Below are positions 38,236 through 47,349 of a stretch of 64,000 bases of DNA, piece by piece. The notes under the pieces are model-generated. The model worked only from the letters and a program-made list of their open reading frames with translations. It had not been told where the DNA came from and made no database searches. This DNA comes from Neoroseomonas eburnea. GTDB lineage: Bacteria > Pseudomonadota > Alphaproteobacteria > Acetobacterales > Acetobacteraceae. Numbering within the stretch: position 1 is the first letter of the stretch; the number at the start of each line of letters is the position of its first letter. The stretch lies in assembly GCF_018129005.1 (NCBI RefSeq), contig NZ_JAAEDL010000008.1:62001-126000 (forward strand), read 5' to 3'. The translations under genes were made by a program, and so were the position numbers.

Positions 38236-39636
38236 ATGCGGCGCAGGAGCGGGACGTTCGCGGCTGTGGGCGCGGCCTTCGCGGCAGGCATCGTGGTCGG
38301 TCCGATGGTCGCCGCATGGGCGCAGGACGGCGGGCGGGCAGAAACCTACCGCCTTCTGAACCTGTTCGGCGACGTGTTCGAGCGCATCCGCGCCGAATAT
38401 GTCGAGCCGGTGAATGACCGCGACGCCATCGAGAATGCCATCCAGGGCATGCTCACCGGCCTCGATCCGCATTCCTCCTACATGAACCCGCGCATGTACC
38501 GCGACATGCAGGTACAGACACGCGGCGAGTTCGGCGGCCTCGGCATCGAGGTCACGCAGGAAGGCGGATACATCAAGGTCATCTCGCCCATCGACGATAC
38601 GCCGGCGGCACGCGCCGGGGTGAAGCCGGGCGACCTGATCACCCACCTCAACGGCAATTCCGTGCAGGGCCTCTCGCTGCAGGAAGCGGTCGAGCAGATG
38701 CGCGGGGAACGCGGCACCTCGATCCGCCTGACGATCCGGCGCGAAGGCGCCGACCGGCCGATCGAGCTGTCCATCACGCGCGACGTCATCCGCCCGCAGG
38801 TGGTGCGCTTCCGGCTGGAAGGCGGCGATATCGGCTACATCCGCCTGACCTCTTTCAACGAGCAGACCGAGGCCGGGCTGCGCCGCGCCATGCAGCAGCT
38901 CCGCCAGCAGGGCGGCAACAACCTGCGCGGCATCGTGCTCGACCTGCGCAACAATCCCGGCGGGCTTCTCGACCAGGCGGTTCAGGTCTCGGACGACTTC
39001 CTCGAGCAGGGCGAGATCGTCTCGACCCGCGCCCGGCGGCAGGAGGACGCGCAGCGCTGGAACGCGCGCGCCGGCGACATCGCCCAGGGCCTGCCGATGG
39101 TGGTGCTCATCAATGCCGGCTCGGCATCCGCCAGCGAGATCGTCGCCGGCGCGCTGCAGGACCATCGCCGCGCCATCGTCATGGGCGTGAAGTCCTTCGG
39201 CAAGGGCAGCGTGCAGACCGTCATGCCCATCCCGGGCAATGGCGCGATCCGCCTGACCACGGCGCGCTACTACACGCCGTCGGGCCGCTCCATCCAGGCG
39301 ACCGGCATCGAGCCGGACATCGAGGTGCTGGCGACGCGGGAGGACACGGCCACCGCCGCGGTCGCGCGACGCGAGCGGGAGGCCGACCTGCGGCGTGCGC
39401 TGCGCAACGACAATGGCGGGCAGCAGCAGCAGCAGCAGCAGCAGGCCGCCCCGCCGCCGCTGCCGCCGCTGAACCTGCCGGCCGGGCTGGTCGAGCGTGT
39501 GCAGCGCCAGCCCGCCGAAGGCGCTGCGGCCTTCGACCCAACCAAGCCGGAGACCGACCACCAGTTGCAGCAGGCGCTGTCGCTGCTGCGCAGCATGGCC
39601 GCGGTGCCGAATCCGCAGCGGCGCGCCGCGCGCTGA
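38236..39636 (+). CDS. ctpA: C-terminal processing peptidase, S41 family
   Basis: 466 aa. A signal or anchor segment (residues 8-32) is followed by the domain FERIRAEYVEPVNDRDAIE, a PDZ domain (YIKVISPIDDTPAARAGVKPGD) and the serine-lysine protease core with Ser in GSASASEIVAGA and Lys in GVKSFGKGSVQT. It cleaves C-termini of periplasmic proteins. Eight consecutive glutamines, encoded by eight CAG codons (39421-39444), followed by a Pro-rich run, sit in the C-terminal linker. The start ATG 38236 follows AAGGAAGGAA; an earlier ATG at 38215 has no such site. Confidence 0.94.
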   Translation: MRRRSGTFAAVGAAFAAGIVVGPMVAAWAQDGGRAETYRLLNLFGDVFERIRAEYVEPVNDRDAIENAIQGMLTGLDPHSSYMNPRMYRDMQVQTRGEFGGLGIEVTQEGGYIKVISPIDDTPAARAGVKPGDLITHLNGNSVQGLSLQEAVEQMRGERGTSIRLTIRREGADRPIELSITRDVIRPQVVRFRLEGGDIGYIRLTSFNEQTEAGLRRAMQQLRQQGGNNLRGIVLDLRNNPGGLLDQAVQVSDDFLEQGEIVSTRARRQEDAQRWNARAGDIAQGLPMVVLINAGSASASEIVAGALQDHRRAIVMGVKSFGKGSVQTVMPIPGNGAIRLTTARYYTPSGRSIQATGIEPDIEVLATREDTATAAVARREREADLRRALRNDNGGQQQQQQQQAAPPPLPPLNLPAGLVERVQRQPAEGAAAFDPTKPETDHQLQQALSLLRSMAAVPNPQRRAAR

Positions 39637-39659
39637 GCGGCGACAAGGCGCCACGACGC

Positions 39660-40904
39660 ATGCGCGTGCCGGGTTGGCGGGCGCTCGGAGCGTTCTGGGC
39701 GGTCGTGCTGCTCGCAACGGGTGGGACGGTGCTGCGGCTGAACGAACTCGGGCCGCCGGAGGTTTCGACCTCTCAGGTACCAGCGGAAGCGCCGGCCACG
39801 GTCACGGAGGCAACGCGGCCGTCGGCCGAGCCGTCGCGTATTGGCGCACCCCAATTGCCTCCCGTGGCCGACGCGGCGAGGAACGGAGCCTCGCCGTCCG
39901 GCGATTCCATGGCCACCGCGCCGGCGGCACCGGCAGCCGCCACGCCGCCCCCCCCGGCGCCGGCCGCAGGCGCGCCATCACCGCCGGCCCCCGTCGTCTC
40001 GGCGCCGGCCGCGCCCGAGCCTCCGCCCCTCGCCTCGGCCAGCCTGCCGAGCCGCGCCGCCGATCGTCCCATACCGCCACCCGATCCCGCCCTGCTGGAC
40101 CAGGGGCGGCATGGCATGCTGCCGCGACTGGGGCCTGAGGGGCGGACCTCCATCCGCGCGTATGGACGGGATTTCGACCGCCGCGACACGCGCCCGCGCA
40201 TCGGCATCGTCGTCGCCGATGTCGGCCTTTCCGCGACCCAGACCGAGGAAGCCATCCGCCGCCTGCCACCCGCCGTCGCGCTGGCGCTGTCCCCCTATGC
40301 CGCGCGCCCCGGCCAGGCGGCCGAACGCGCGCGCGAACGCGGCATGGAGACGCTGATCTCCATTCCCATGGAGCCCGCCGGCTACCCGCTGAACGACCCG
40401 GGCGACCGCGCCCTGCTGACCGGGCGGCCGATGGCCGAGAACCTCGACCTGCTCGACTGGGTGCTGTCCCGCAGCCAGGGCTATGTCGGCGCCATCGGCG
40501 CCATCGGCGGCATGCGGGGCGAACGCTTCGCCGCCCTGCCCGAGACGATCGGGCCCGTGCAGGACGTGCTGTTCCGCCGCGGGCTGCTCTACCTCGATCC
40601 GCGGCCCGGCGCCGCGGCGCCGGCGCGCGCCTGGGGGCGCGGCATCGACGTCATCCTCGATGAGCCCGCCGGCACGCGCGGCGAAATCGAACGCCGGCTG
40701 GCGGAACTCGAACAGATCGCCCGCGACCGCGGCGCCGCGCTCGGCCTGGCCGGGGCAGCGACTCCGGTGCTGGTGGAGCGTCTGGCTGCCTGGGCCGCCA
40801 CGCTCGACCAGCGCGGGCTGGTGCTGGCTCCGGTTTCGGCGATGATCCGCCGTCCCGAAGCGACCACCCCCGACACCCCTGCGCAACGACCTGCCGCGCC
40901 ATGA
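39660..40904 (+). CDS. Divergent polysaccharide deacetylase family protein
   Basis: 414 aa. One N-terminal membrane segment (about residues 10-28) is followed by a long Pro/Ala-rich linker (50-140) and the divergent polysaccharide deacetylase domain (COG2861/DUF610), seen in RPRIGIVVADVGLSATQTEE, TLISIPMEPAGYPLNDPG and YVGAIGAIGGMRG. It is likely periplasmic and linked to envelope or peptidoglycan processing. The family is predicted to have a deacetylase fold but its substrate is unknown. It lies between ctpA and rppH as usual, and its stop overlaps the rppH start as ATGA. Confidence 0.88.
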   Translation: MRVPGWRALGAFWAVVLLATGGTVLRLNELGPPEVSTSQVPAEAPATVTEATRPSAEPSRIGAPQLPPVADAARNGASPSGDSMATAPAAPAAATPPPPAPAAGAPSPPAPVVSAPAAPEPPPLASASLPSRAADRPIPPPDPALLDQGRHGMLPRLGPEGRTSIRAYGRDFDRRDTRPRIGIVVADVGLSATQTEEAIRRLPPAVALALSPYAARPGQAAERARERGMETLISIPMEPAGYPLNDPGDRALLTGRPMAENLDLLDWVLSRSQGYVGAIGAIGGMRGERFAALPETIGPVQDVLFRRGLLYLDPRPGAAAPARAWGRGIDVILDEPAGTRGEIERRLAELEQIARDRGAALGLAGAATPVLVERLAAWAATLDQRGLVLAPVSAMIRRPEATTPDTPAQRPAAP

Positions 40905-41383
40905 AGAACCTGCCCTACCGCGACAACGTCGGCGCCGTGCTGTTCAATGACGCCGGGCTCATCCTGGTCGCCCGTCGCGCCGACCTGCCCAATGCCGAAG
41001 GCGCGCCGGGCGGCTGGCAATTGCCGCAGGGCGGCATGGACGCGGGTGAGGACCCCGCCTTTGCCGTCTTCCGCGAACTGGAAGAGGAGATCGGCACCGC
41101 CCGAGCCGAGATCCTGGCGGAACACCCCCGCTGGCTGACCTACGACCTGCCGGAGCACCTGATCGGCAAGGCGCTCGGGGGCAAGTACCGTGGGCAGCGG
41201 CAGAAATGGTTCGCGCTGCGCTTCCTCGGGACGGATGCGGATATCCGGCTCGATCTCGATCCGCACCCGGAATTCGATGCCTGGCGCTGGGTAAGGCTGG
41301 CGGAGCTGCCGGGGCTCGCCGTGGAGTTCAAGCGGGCGATCTATGAGGATCTCGCCCAGGAATTCGCGCGCTTCGCGGGGTAG
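40901..41383 (+). CDS. rppH: RNA pyrophosphohydrolase, Nudix family
   Basis: 160 aa. MKNLPYRDNVGAVLFNDAGL is followed by the Nudix box GGMDAGEDPAFAVFRELEEE (GX5EX7REUXEEXGU satisfied). The C-terminal KRAIYEDLAQEFARF helix fits RppH, which strips pyrophosphate from mRNA 5' ends to start decay. It is the last gene of the housekeeping block. A family B repeat follows ten bases after the TAG stop. Confidence 0.95.
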   Translation: MKNLPYRDNVGAVLFNDAGLILVARRADLPNAEGAPGGWQLPQGGMDAGEDPAFAVFRELEEEIGTARAEILAEHPRWLTYDLPEHLIGKALGGKYRGQRQKWFALRFLGTDADIRLDLDPHPEFDAWRWVRLAELPGLAVEFKRAIYEDLAQEFARFAG

Positions 41384-41392
41384 CCTGCGCCG

Positions 41393-41466
41393 GCCGAGAG
41401 GGGCGCCGCCCCTCGCGGACTAATCCCGCCAAAGGGAGCAGGGTCTCCGGAAGCCGATACTTGAGT
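41393..41466 (-). repeat. Intergenic repeat family B, copy 4
   Basis: Read on the minus strand: ACTCAAGTATCGGCTTCC, a weak stem, CCCTTTGGCGGGATTAG, then GAGGGGCGGCGCCCCTCTC. It aligns with the copy at 3301 from its first base. It again lies between convergent genes, rppH and the hydantoinase B gene. Confidence 0.7.
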
Positions 41467-41899
41467 CACCTTGGCGGGAGAGCGCATGCCTTTGGGACGG
41501 GGAGTTCGAGGGGATGTGTCCCTCGTTGCCGACCCTTGCTCGATGTCGCGCAACTTCGAGGGGCGCATCGTCACCGCGGCCCGGGCGGGCGCTTGATCCC
41601 CAAGCCCGGGAAGAAGGGGCCGACTCGTCGCCGGCCGCGTGCATCCATTGTGGTTCATCCCCGCGCCTGCTGGGAACGCGTCCGGGCATGGCCTCTCGCC
41701 GACATCGGCACCCACGACATGCGGCAGGATTGCCGCGCCGCACGGCCACCGCCGGCGCCTGAGGCTCTTGGCCGGCGGTGATGGCAGCCAGTCCTGACGC
41801 GGAAGATGAGGTCCATGAGATTGCCGGCCCAGGCCTGGGCCAGCACTCCCTGCAGCGTCGCGTCGCCTTCAGCGGCGGCGCGCAGCCAGTGCCGACCGA
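41467..41899. other. 433-bp gap without gene
   Basis: It lies between the family B repeat and the hydantoinase B stop. ORFs are short, overlapping and compositionally poor. An inverted GCCGGCG / CGCCGGC pair is visible near 41751-41778. Nothing else is recognisable. Confidence 0.4.
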
Positions 41900-43873
41900 T
41901 CAGGCGGCGAGGCCGGGATAGTCCTCCCGCAGCCGTCCGAAGGCGTGGCGCACGGCGGCGGCGCTGTCGGCGGCCGGGTCCTTCAGCATGGCGAAGAGCC
42001 GCGTCTTGACGAAGAAGCGCCAATGGGTCGGCAGCGCGGTCATGATCTCCGTCATCGCTGCATAGCCCTCGGCCGTCCAGACCCGCTCATGGGCTTCCCG
42101 CTCGGGGCCGAAGTCGAAATGCGCGCCGTTGGCCGGGCAGGCGGCGCGGAGGGCGGCACGCAAGGCCTCGGTGCCCGCTTCGTCCACCGCGCCGTCGCGC
42201 AGCACCACGCCGTAGTCGCGCTGCGCCGCCGCGGCCGAGACATAGCCGCGCTTCACATCGAGCAGCACGCGCGCCGGTTCCCGTGCCAGCGGGTCGCCGC
42301 GGCCGCCGCCGCCGGGGGAATGGATGTGCAGCACATCGCCCGGGTCCATGGTGACCAGGTCGATGTTGCCCAGGACCTTCTCCCGTGCCGTGCCGGGGTT
42401 CAGAACGAAATCGGAAGGCGCGCCCGCCTTGCCGCCAAGGATGCCCCAGGGTCGGAAGCGGCAGCGGTCCCGGTTGCGCGCGGTGACGCGCGAGTTCGGC
42501 GCGAAGACGGTGAAGTCGAGCGCGGTGGCGAGCCCGCCGCGCCACCGCCCCGCGCCGCCCGTGTCTGGCATCAGCCCATAGCGCAGGATGCGGATCGGCA
42601 CCTCGGTCTCGGTGATCTCGACCGGCGTGTTCTTGAGGTAGGCGCTGTCGGCGCCCGAGCCGTTCGTGCCGTCCCGCGTCGGCATCCCGCCGCCGCCGCC
42701 GACGATGGGGTTGATCGCCGCGAGCACGCTGCGCTGCGTGCGGTTGTCCGTCGTCATCACGTTCATGATCGACGAACTGCCCGCCGGTGCGGCCGGCATG
42801 CGCTCCGGTATCGCGAGGCCGAAGGTGCCGAAGATCAGGCTGCGCAGCCTTGCGCAGGTCAGGCTGCGCATGCCGACGGCGGCGGGAAAGCGCGGGTTCA
42901 GCGCCGTGCCTTCCGGCACGATGCAGGTGAAGGGGCGCGTCAGCCCCGCATTCAGCAGGATCTGCGGGTTGAGCGTGTAGAGCACGTAGAAGACGCCCAC
43001 CAGCAGCAGCGTGTGCCGCGGATGGCTGCCGGTCGGCACGTTGAGCGCGGAGGTCAGTTGCGGATCCGTGCCGGTGAAGTCGAGGACCGCCTCGTCGCCC
43101 TTGATGACCAGCCGCAGCGCGAGGCGCACCGGGTTCCCGTCCGGACCGTCCTCGTCGCAATAGTCCGAGAAGCTGTACTCCCCGTCGGGGATGGAACGCA
43201 GCACCTCCCGCGCCTGGTGCTCGGCGTAGTCGAGCACGCCGGCGAGTCCGGCGCGGAAGCCGTCGACGCCGAACTTGCGGACCATGGCGCGCAGCTTGCG
43301 CTCGCCGGTGTTCAGCGCGCCGGTGAAGGCCTTGAGGTCGCCGAGGTTCTGCTCCGGCTTGCGCACGTTGAGCAGCATGACGCGCAGCGCCTCCTCGTTC
43401 ACCTCGCCGCGCCGGACCATCTTCATCGGCGGAAAGCGGATGCCCTCCTGGTGCACCTCGGTCAGGGAGCGCGAGAGGCTCGCCGGCACCGCGCCGCCCA
43501 TGTCGGTGTTGTGGATATGGCCGCAGGCCCAGGCGAGGATCTCGCCATCCTCGAAGATCGGCTTCCACATGTGCAGGTCCGGCACATGGGTCGCGAGGTA
43601 GCCGCTGTAGGGATCGTTGGTGAAGCCGATGTCGCCGGGCTCGTAGTCGCCGATCATGCCGATGGCCGCGCTGTAGTCGATCCCGGGATACCAGGTGGCG
43701 CCGAAATCCATCGGCACGGCGGCGACCGTGCCGCCGGGCTCGAGGATCTGGACGGTGAAGTCCTCCGTCTCCTTGACGAAGGTGGAATGCGCCGTGCGGT
43801 ACAGCGTGTAGGCCATGTTCTCGGCCGCCGCTCGGGCGTGGTTGGCGAAGACCTGCAGCGTGACCTTGTCCAT
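41900..43873 (-). CDS. hyuB: Hydantoinase B/oxoprolinase family protein
   Basis: 657 aa. The N-terminus MDKVTLQVFANHARAAAENM is followed by FTNDPYSGYLATHVPDLHM, HIHNTDMGGAVP, the TCARLRSLIFGTFGLAIPER region and the glycine-rich HIHSPGGGGRGDPLAREP near the C-terminus, all hallmarks of HyuB. It forms an ATP-dependent amidohydrolase or carboxylase with HyuA (next gene, 5 bp away), acting on N-methylhydantoin, 5-oxoproline or similar cyclic amides. The substrate is unresolved. The C-terminal 90 residues extend past the glycine-rich block, longer than minimal HyuB proteins. Confidence 0.9.
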   Translation of the reverse strand: MDKVTLQVFANHARAAAENMAYTLYRTAHSTFVKETEDFTVQILEPGGTVAAVPMDFGATWYPGIDYSAAIGMIGDYEPGDIGFTNDPYSGYLATHVPDLHMWKPIFEDGEILAWACGHIHNTDMGGAVPASLSRSLTEVHQEGIRFPPMKMVRRGEVNEEALRVMLLNVRKPEQNLGDLKAFTGALNTGERKLRAMVRKFGVDGFRAGLAGVLDYAEHQAREVLRSIPDGEYSFSDYCDEDGPDGNPVRLALRLVIKGDEAVLDFTGTDPQLTSALNVPTGSHPRHTLLLVGVFYVLYTLNPQILLNAGLTRPFTCIVPEGTALNPRFPAAVGMRSLTCARLRSLIFGTFGLAIPERMPAAPAGSSSIMNVMTTDNRTQRSVLAAINPIVGGGGGMPTRDGTNGSGADSAYLKNTPVEITETEVPIRILRYGLMPDTGGAGRWRGGLATALDFTVFAPNSRVTARNRDRCRFRPWGILGGKAGAPSDFVLNPGTAREKVLGNIDLVTMDPGDVLHIHSPGGGGRGDPLAREPARVLLDVKRGYVSAAAAQRDYGVVLRDGAVDEAGTEALRAALRAACPANGAHFDFGPEREAHERVWTAEGYAAMTEIMTALPTHWRFFVKTRLFAMLKDPAADSAAAVRHAFGRLREDYPGLAA

Positions 43874-43878
43874 GGCGC

Positions 43879-45921
43879 TCAACCTTCGGCCGTCAGATGG
43901 AGATTGCCCTGCGCGTCCACCGACGCGGCGAAGCCGCCGGGAATGCAGGCCGTCGAGTCCTCCTGCGCGACGATGGCGGGGCCGTGGAACGCGTGGCCAT
44001 GGTGCAGCGAGCTCCGAAGGAAGAGCGGCACCTCGCGCCAGGCGCCGTCGAGCCAGGCGCGCACCATGCGTTCGGGTATCGGCCCGCCCTCGACGCGCGG
44101 CTCCTCCGGCAGCTCGGGCGGGTCGGTCGCGCCGATCACCACCAGGCGGAGATTCACCACCTGCACCGCCGCCTCCGCGTCGTGGAAGTCGTAGATGGCG
44201 TCGTGCCGGCGGTGGAAGGCGCCAAGCAGGGCAGGGAGGTCGCCGTCCTCGATCCAGGCCGGATCGAGTGGCGCCTCGATCTCGAATGACTGGCCGCGGT
44301 AGCGCATGTCGGCGGTCAGCCGGATGGCGGCGGGTCCTGCGAAGCGCTGGTCCTCGCGCAACCAGCGCTCGCCTTCGGCGCGCAGTTCCGAGAGCGCCCG
44401 GCGCAGCGCCGGCAGGTTGGCGGGCTCGAGGTCGAGGAAGAGCGTCCGCACCACGTCGTTCTTCGCGTCCGCGACCAGCCCGCCCAGCGCGCTGACCACG
44501 CCGGGGCGGCGCGGGATCATCACCCGGCCGATGCCGAGCTCCCGCGCCAGCAGGCAGCCGAGCATCGGCCCGGCGCCGCCGAAGGGCAGCAGGGTGAAGT
44601 CGCGCAGATCGACGCCGTAGCGGGCGACGAGCTTGTTCACCTCGGCGAACATCGAGGAGATGGCGACATCGACGATGGCCTCGCCGGTTTCCTCGAGGCT
44701 GCGCCCGAGTTGCGCCGCGAGCCGGCCGACCACCGCCGCCGCCTTCGCGCGGTCCATCGCGACCGAGGCATAGGCGAGCGGCACGTGGCCGAGCAGGCCG
44801 CACACCGCCATGGCGTCCGTGATGGTCGCATGCTCCCCGCCGCGCCCGTAGCAGGCCGGGCCGGGTGTGGACCCCGCGCTCTCCGGCCCGACCTTCAGCA
44901 TGCCGAAGCCGTCCACCGTCGCGATCGAGCCGCCGCCGTCGCCGATGGAGGAGACCGAGACGCTCGGCACATGCAGCGGGAATTCGCCGATCAGCTCTCC
45001 GGTGCCGAATTGCGGTTCGCCATCCAGGATCAGCGCGACATCCGCGCTGGTGCCGCCGATGTCGAGCGTCAGCGCGCGCGCGACGCCCGCCTTGCGCGCC
45101 AGGAAGGCCGCGCCCATCACGCCCGAGGCGGTGCCCGACAGCAGCATGGAGACGCAGGCCGTGCGCCCCAGCCCCGCACGCATGATGCCGCCATTCGACT
45201 TGGTGATCATCGGCGTGGCGCGCACGCCGCGCGCCGCCAGCGCCTGCTCCAGCGATCCGAGGTAGCGATCGACGCGCGGGTGGACGTAGCCGTTCAGGAT
45301 GCCGGTGGTGGTGCGCTCGTATTCGCGGATCACCGGCCAGATCTCGGCCGCGCAGAAGACGAAGAGGTCGGGCGCGGCGGCGCGCAGCACGGCCTTCGCA
45401 GCCTGCTCGTGTGCCGGGTTGCGGTAGGCGTGCAGGAAGGAGACGACGATCCCTTCCGCCCCCGCGGCGCGTGCCTTCGCGGCGGCCTGGCGCACGGCCT
45501 CCTCGTCCAGCGGCTCCGCCTCCGAGCCATCGGACAGGATGCGCCCGCCGACGCCGAAGATGCGGTCGCGCGGGATCAGCTGCTCGGGCCGCGCGCAGAA
45601 CAGGCTGTACATCTCGGGCATGCGCAGGCGGGCGAGTTCCACCACGTCCTCGAAGCCGGCATTCGTCACCAGCGCGAGCGGCGCGCCCTTGCGCTGGATG
45701 ACGGTGTTGATGCCGACAGTGGTGCCGTGCACGAAGGCCGTCACCGAAGCAGGGTCGAGGCCGTGGCGCTCCTGCAGCAGCGCGACGCCTTCCAGCACCT
45801 CCCGGCCCGGTTCCTCCGGCGTGGTCAGCACCTTCAGCGTATGCATCCGCCCGGAGGATTCCTCGAGCGCGCAGAAATCGATGAAAGTCCCGCCGATATC
45901 GACGCCGATGCGCCAGCCCAT
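43879..45921 (-). CDS. hyuA: Hydantoinase A/oxoprolinase family protein (ATPase subunit)
   Basis: 680 aa. The actin-like ATP site begins MGWRIGVDIGGTFIDF, with FVHGTTVGINTVIQRKG, LTLDIGGTSADVALI and the DGGGSIATVDGFGMLKVGP segment. These are classical HyuA features. It activates the amide with ATP for cleavage by HyuB. ATG 45921 is chosen because homology begins directly; a longer start at 45951 adds ten basic residues. It is in operon with hyuB. The LysR gene at 46012-46932 is transcribed in the same direction just upstream, and may be expressed with it or regulate the divergent oxidase genes. Confidence 0.92.
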   Translation of the reverse strand: MGWRIGVDIGGTFIDFCALEESSGRMHTLKVLTTPEEPGREVLEGVALLQERHGLDPASVTAFVHGTTVGINTVIQRKGAPLALVTNAGFEDVVELARLRMPEMYSLFCARPEQLIPRDRIFGVGGRILSDGSEAEPLDEEAVRQAAAKARAAGAEGIVVSFLHAYRNPAHEQAAKAVLRAAAPDLFVFCAAEIWPVIREYERTTTGILNGYVHPRVDRYLGSLEQALAARGVRATPMITKSNGGIMRAGLGRTACVSMLLSGTASGVMGAAFLARKAGVARALTLDIGGTSADVALILDGEPQFGTGELIGEFPLHVPSVSVSSIGDGGGSIATVDGFGMLKVGPESAGSTPGPACYGRGGEHATITDAMAVCGLLGHVPLAYASVAMDRAKAAAVVGRLAAQLGRSLEETGEAIVDVAISSMFAEVNKLVARYGVDLRDFTLLPFGGAGPMLGCLLARELGIGRVMIPRRPGVVSALGGLVADAKNDVVRTLFLDLEPANLPALRRALSELRAEGERWLREDQRFAGPAAIRLTADMRYRGQSFEIEAPLDPAWIEDGDLPALLGAFHRRHDAIYDFHDAEAAVQVVNLRLVVIGATDPPELPEEPRVEGGPIPERMVRAWLDGAWREVPLFLRSSLHHGHAFHGPAIVAQEDSTACIPGGFAASVDAQGNLHLTAEG

Positions 45922-46011
45922 GCGCCGCTTTCCCTTAGCCGTGCAGTGCAAGCACGCCTGCGCGCGCTCCCCATGTCCAAGAGGAAATCGGCGTCCAGGG
46001 ATAAGGGTCGC

Positions 46012-46932
46012 TTATGCCGGGCTCAGCAGCCCGCGGGCCGCGGGGTCGGCCGCATAGGCGGCAAAGGCCGCACGCAGCCCGCGGCGCAGCAGGTCCTGCT
46101 GGTGGGACAGCGGCCTGCGCGTGCCGGTGAGCACCGCGATCGGCAGCCGGACCACCGGGCGGAAGGGCCGCACCACCAGGCCGGGATGGCCTCCCCAGGG
46201 GATCAGCCCGTCCACCAGTGCGACGCCGATCCCCTGCTGCACGAAGGACAGGGCGATGATCGACACGTCGATCTCCACCTGCGTGCGGTAGGACAGGCCG
46301 GCGCGCCCGAACTCCTGATCGAGCAACTGTCCCGGCAGGCTGTCCGGGCGGTAGGAGATCAGCGTCTCCTCCATCAGCTCCGCGGGTGTTACCGCCTTGC
46401 GCCGCGCCAGGCGGTGTCCTGACGGCACCACGCAGACCGTCTCGACATGGCCGATCGTCTCGGCCTGGACCAGCGGCGTCGAGACGTCGCTCATCGCGAC
46501 CCCGAGGTCGGCATCGCCGCGCGCCAGCATCTCGGTCGCGATCTGCACGGGAACGACGAAGGCGGAGAGCCGCATCCCCGGCATGGCGGAGCGGAAATCC
46601 CTCAGCGCCCGGGGCAGGAAGGACAGCGAGGGCGGCGCCGAGGCCGCAAGCCTCACGGAGCCCGCCGCACCGTCGCGCAGGCCGGTGGCGAAGCGGCGGA
46701 AGCTCTCAAGGTCACGGTGCAGCCGCTCGGCCTCGGGGTAGAGTTGCAGCGCCTCGGGCGTCGGCACCAGGCGGCCGCGCAGGCGGCGGAAGAGCTTGTA
46801 GCCGAGCCGGTCCTCCGCATGCAGCAGCATCTGGCTCAGCGCGGGCTGGGAGACGTTGAGCGCCTGCGCCGCGCCGGTCAGCGTACCGAGCCGCATGATG
46901 GTGCGGAAGACCTCGATCTGGCGGGCGTTCAT
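46012..46932 (-). CDS. LysR-family transcriptional regulator
   Basis: 306 aa. The N-terminal winged helix-turn-helix (IEVFRTIMRLGTLTGAAQAL, NVSQPALSQMLLHAEDRLGY) is followed by the two-lobed effector domain. It resembles NocR/OccR-type regulators of opine and amino-acid catabolism in its N-terminal helices. Start ATG 46932 is the one placing the HTH at the usual site. It is divergent from the ferredoxin/flavoprotein oxidase genes (47050 onward) with a 117-bp gap, the classic LysR arrangement, so it most likely senses the oxidase substrate (inference). The same-strand hyuAB genes follow 90 bp downstream. Confidence 0.9.
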   Translation of the reverse strand: MNARQIEVFRTIMRLGTLTGAAQALNVSQPALSQMLLHAEDRLGYKLFRRLRGRLVPTPEALQLYPEAERLHRDLESFRRFATGLRDGAAGSVRLAASAPPSLSFLPRALRDFRSAMPGMRLSAFVVPVQIATEMLARGDADLGVAMSDVSTPLVQAETIGHVETVCVVPSGHRLARRKAVTPAELMEETLISYRPDSLPGQLLDQEFGRAGLSYRTQVEIDVSIIALSFVQQGIGVALVDGLIPWGGHPGLVVRPFRPVVRLPIAVLTGTRRPLSHQQDLLRRGLRAAFAAYAADPAARGLLSPA

Positions 46933-47049
46933 GCAGCGATCCTCCGCCGATGGGCCGGGCCTTTGCAATGCCGGCCGATAGGCTCGCCTTATACACCACG
47001 GCCGAAACCCGATTGGACAGGGCGCGCACCAGGCGACGAGCCTTTCCCC

Positions 47050-47349
47050 ATGACAGGGTTGTTGCATCGCGTCGGAGAGACCGGCCGGAGTGCCGTGCGG
47101 ATCGTGGTGGACGGTGCGGAGGTGGCGGCGCTGGAGGGCGACACGCTGCTCGTCGCGTTGCTCACCGCCGGCGCGCGGCTGCGCGAGAGCGAATTCGGCG
47201 ACGGTCCGCGCGCCGGCTTCTGCCTGATGGGCGCCTGCCAGGATTGCTGGGTCTGGACCGAGGAGGGCGGAAGGCTGCGCGCCTGCTCGACGCCGGTCGC
47301 GAGCGGGATGCGCGTGGTCACCCGGGGGGCGCCATGGCCGCGCCCGTAG
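47050..47349 (+). CDS. (2Fe-2S)-binding small subunit of a multi-subunit oxidase (HcnA/LhpF type)
   Basis: 99 aa. Ferredoxin-like with cysteines in FCLMGACQDCW and RACSTPV (C-x4-C-x2-C plus a distal C), matching small subunits of opine oxidase, hydrogen cyanide synthase HcnA and D-hydroxyproline dehydrogenase. It passes electrons between the flavoprotein subunits. It overlaps the next gene by 16 bp. It is the first gene of a coupled run that continues to the TctC-type gene at 50817. Confidence 0.87.
   Translation: MTGLLHRVGETGRSAVRIVVDGAEVAALEGDTLLVALLTAGARLRESEFGDGPRAGFCLMGACQDCWVWTEEGGRLRACSTPVASGMRVVTRGAPWPRP

Noticed and set aside
41461..41781. Short ORFs after rppH
   Set aside because: Overlapping, compositionally random and without ribosome-binding site; the region starts with a repeat.
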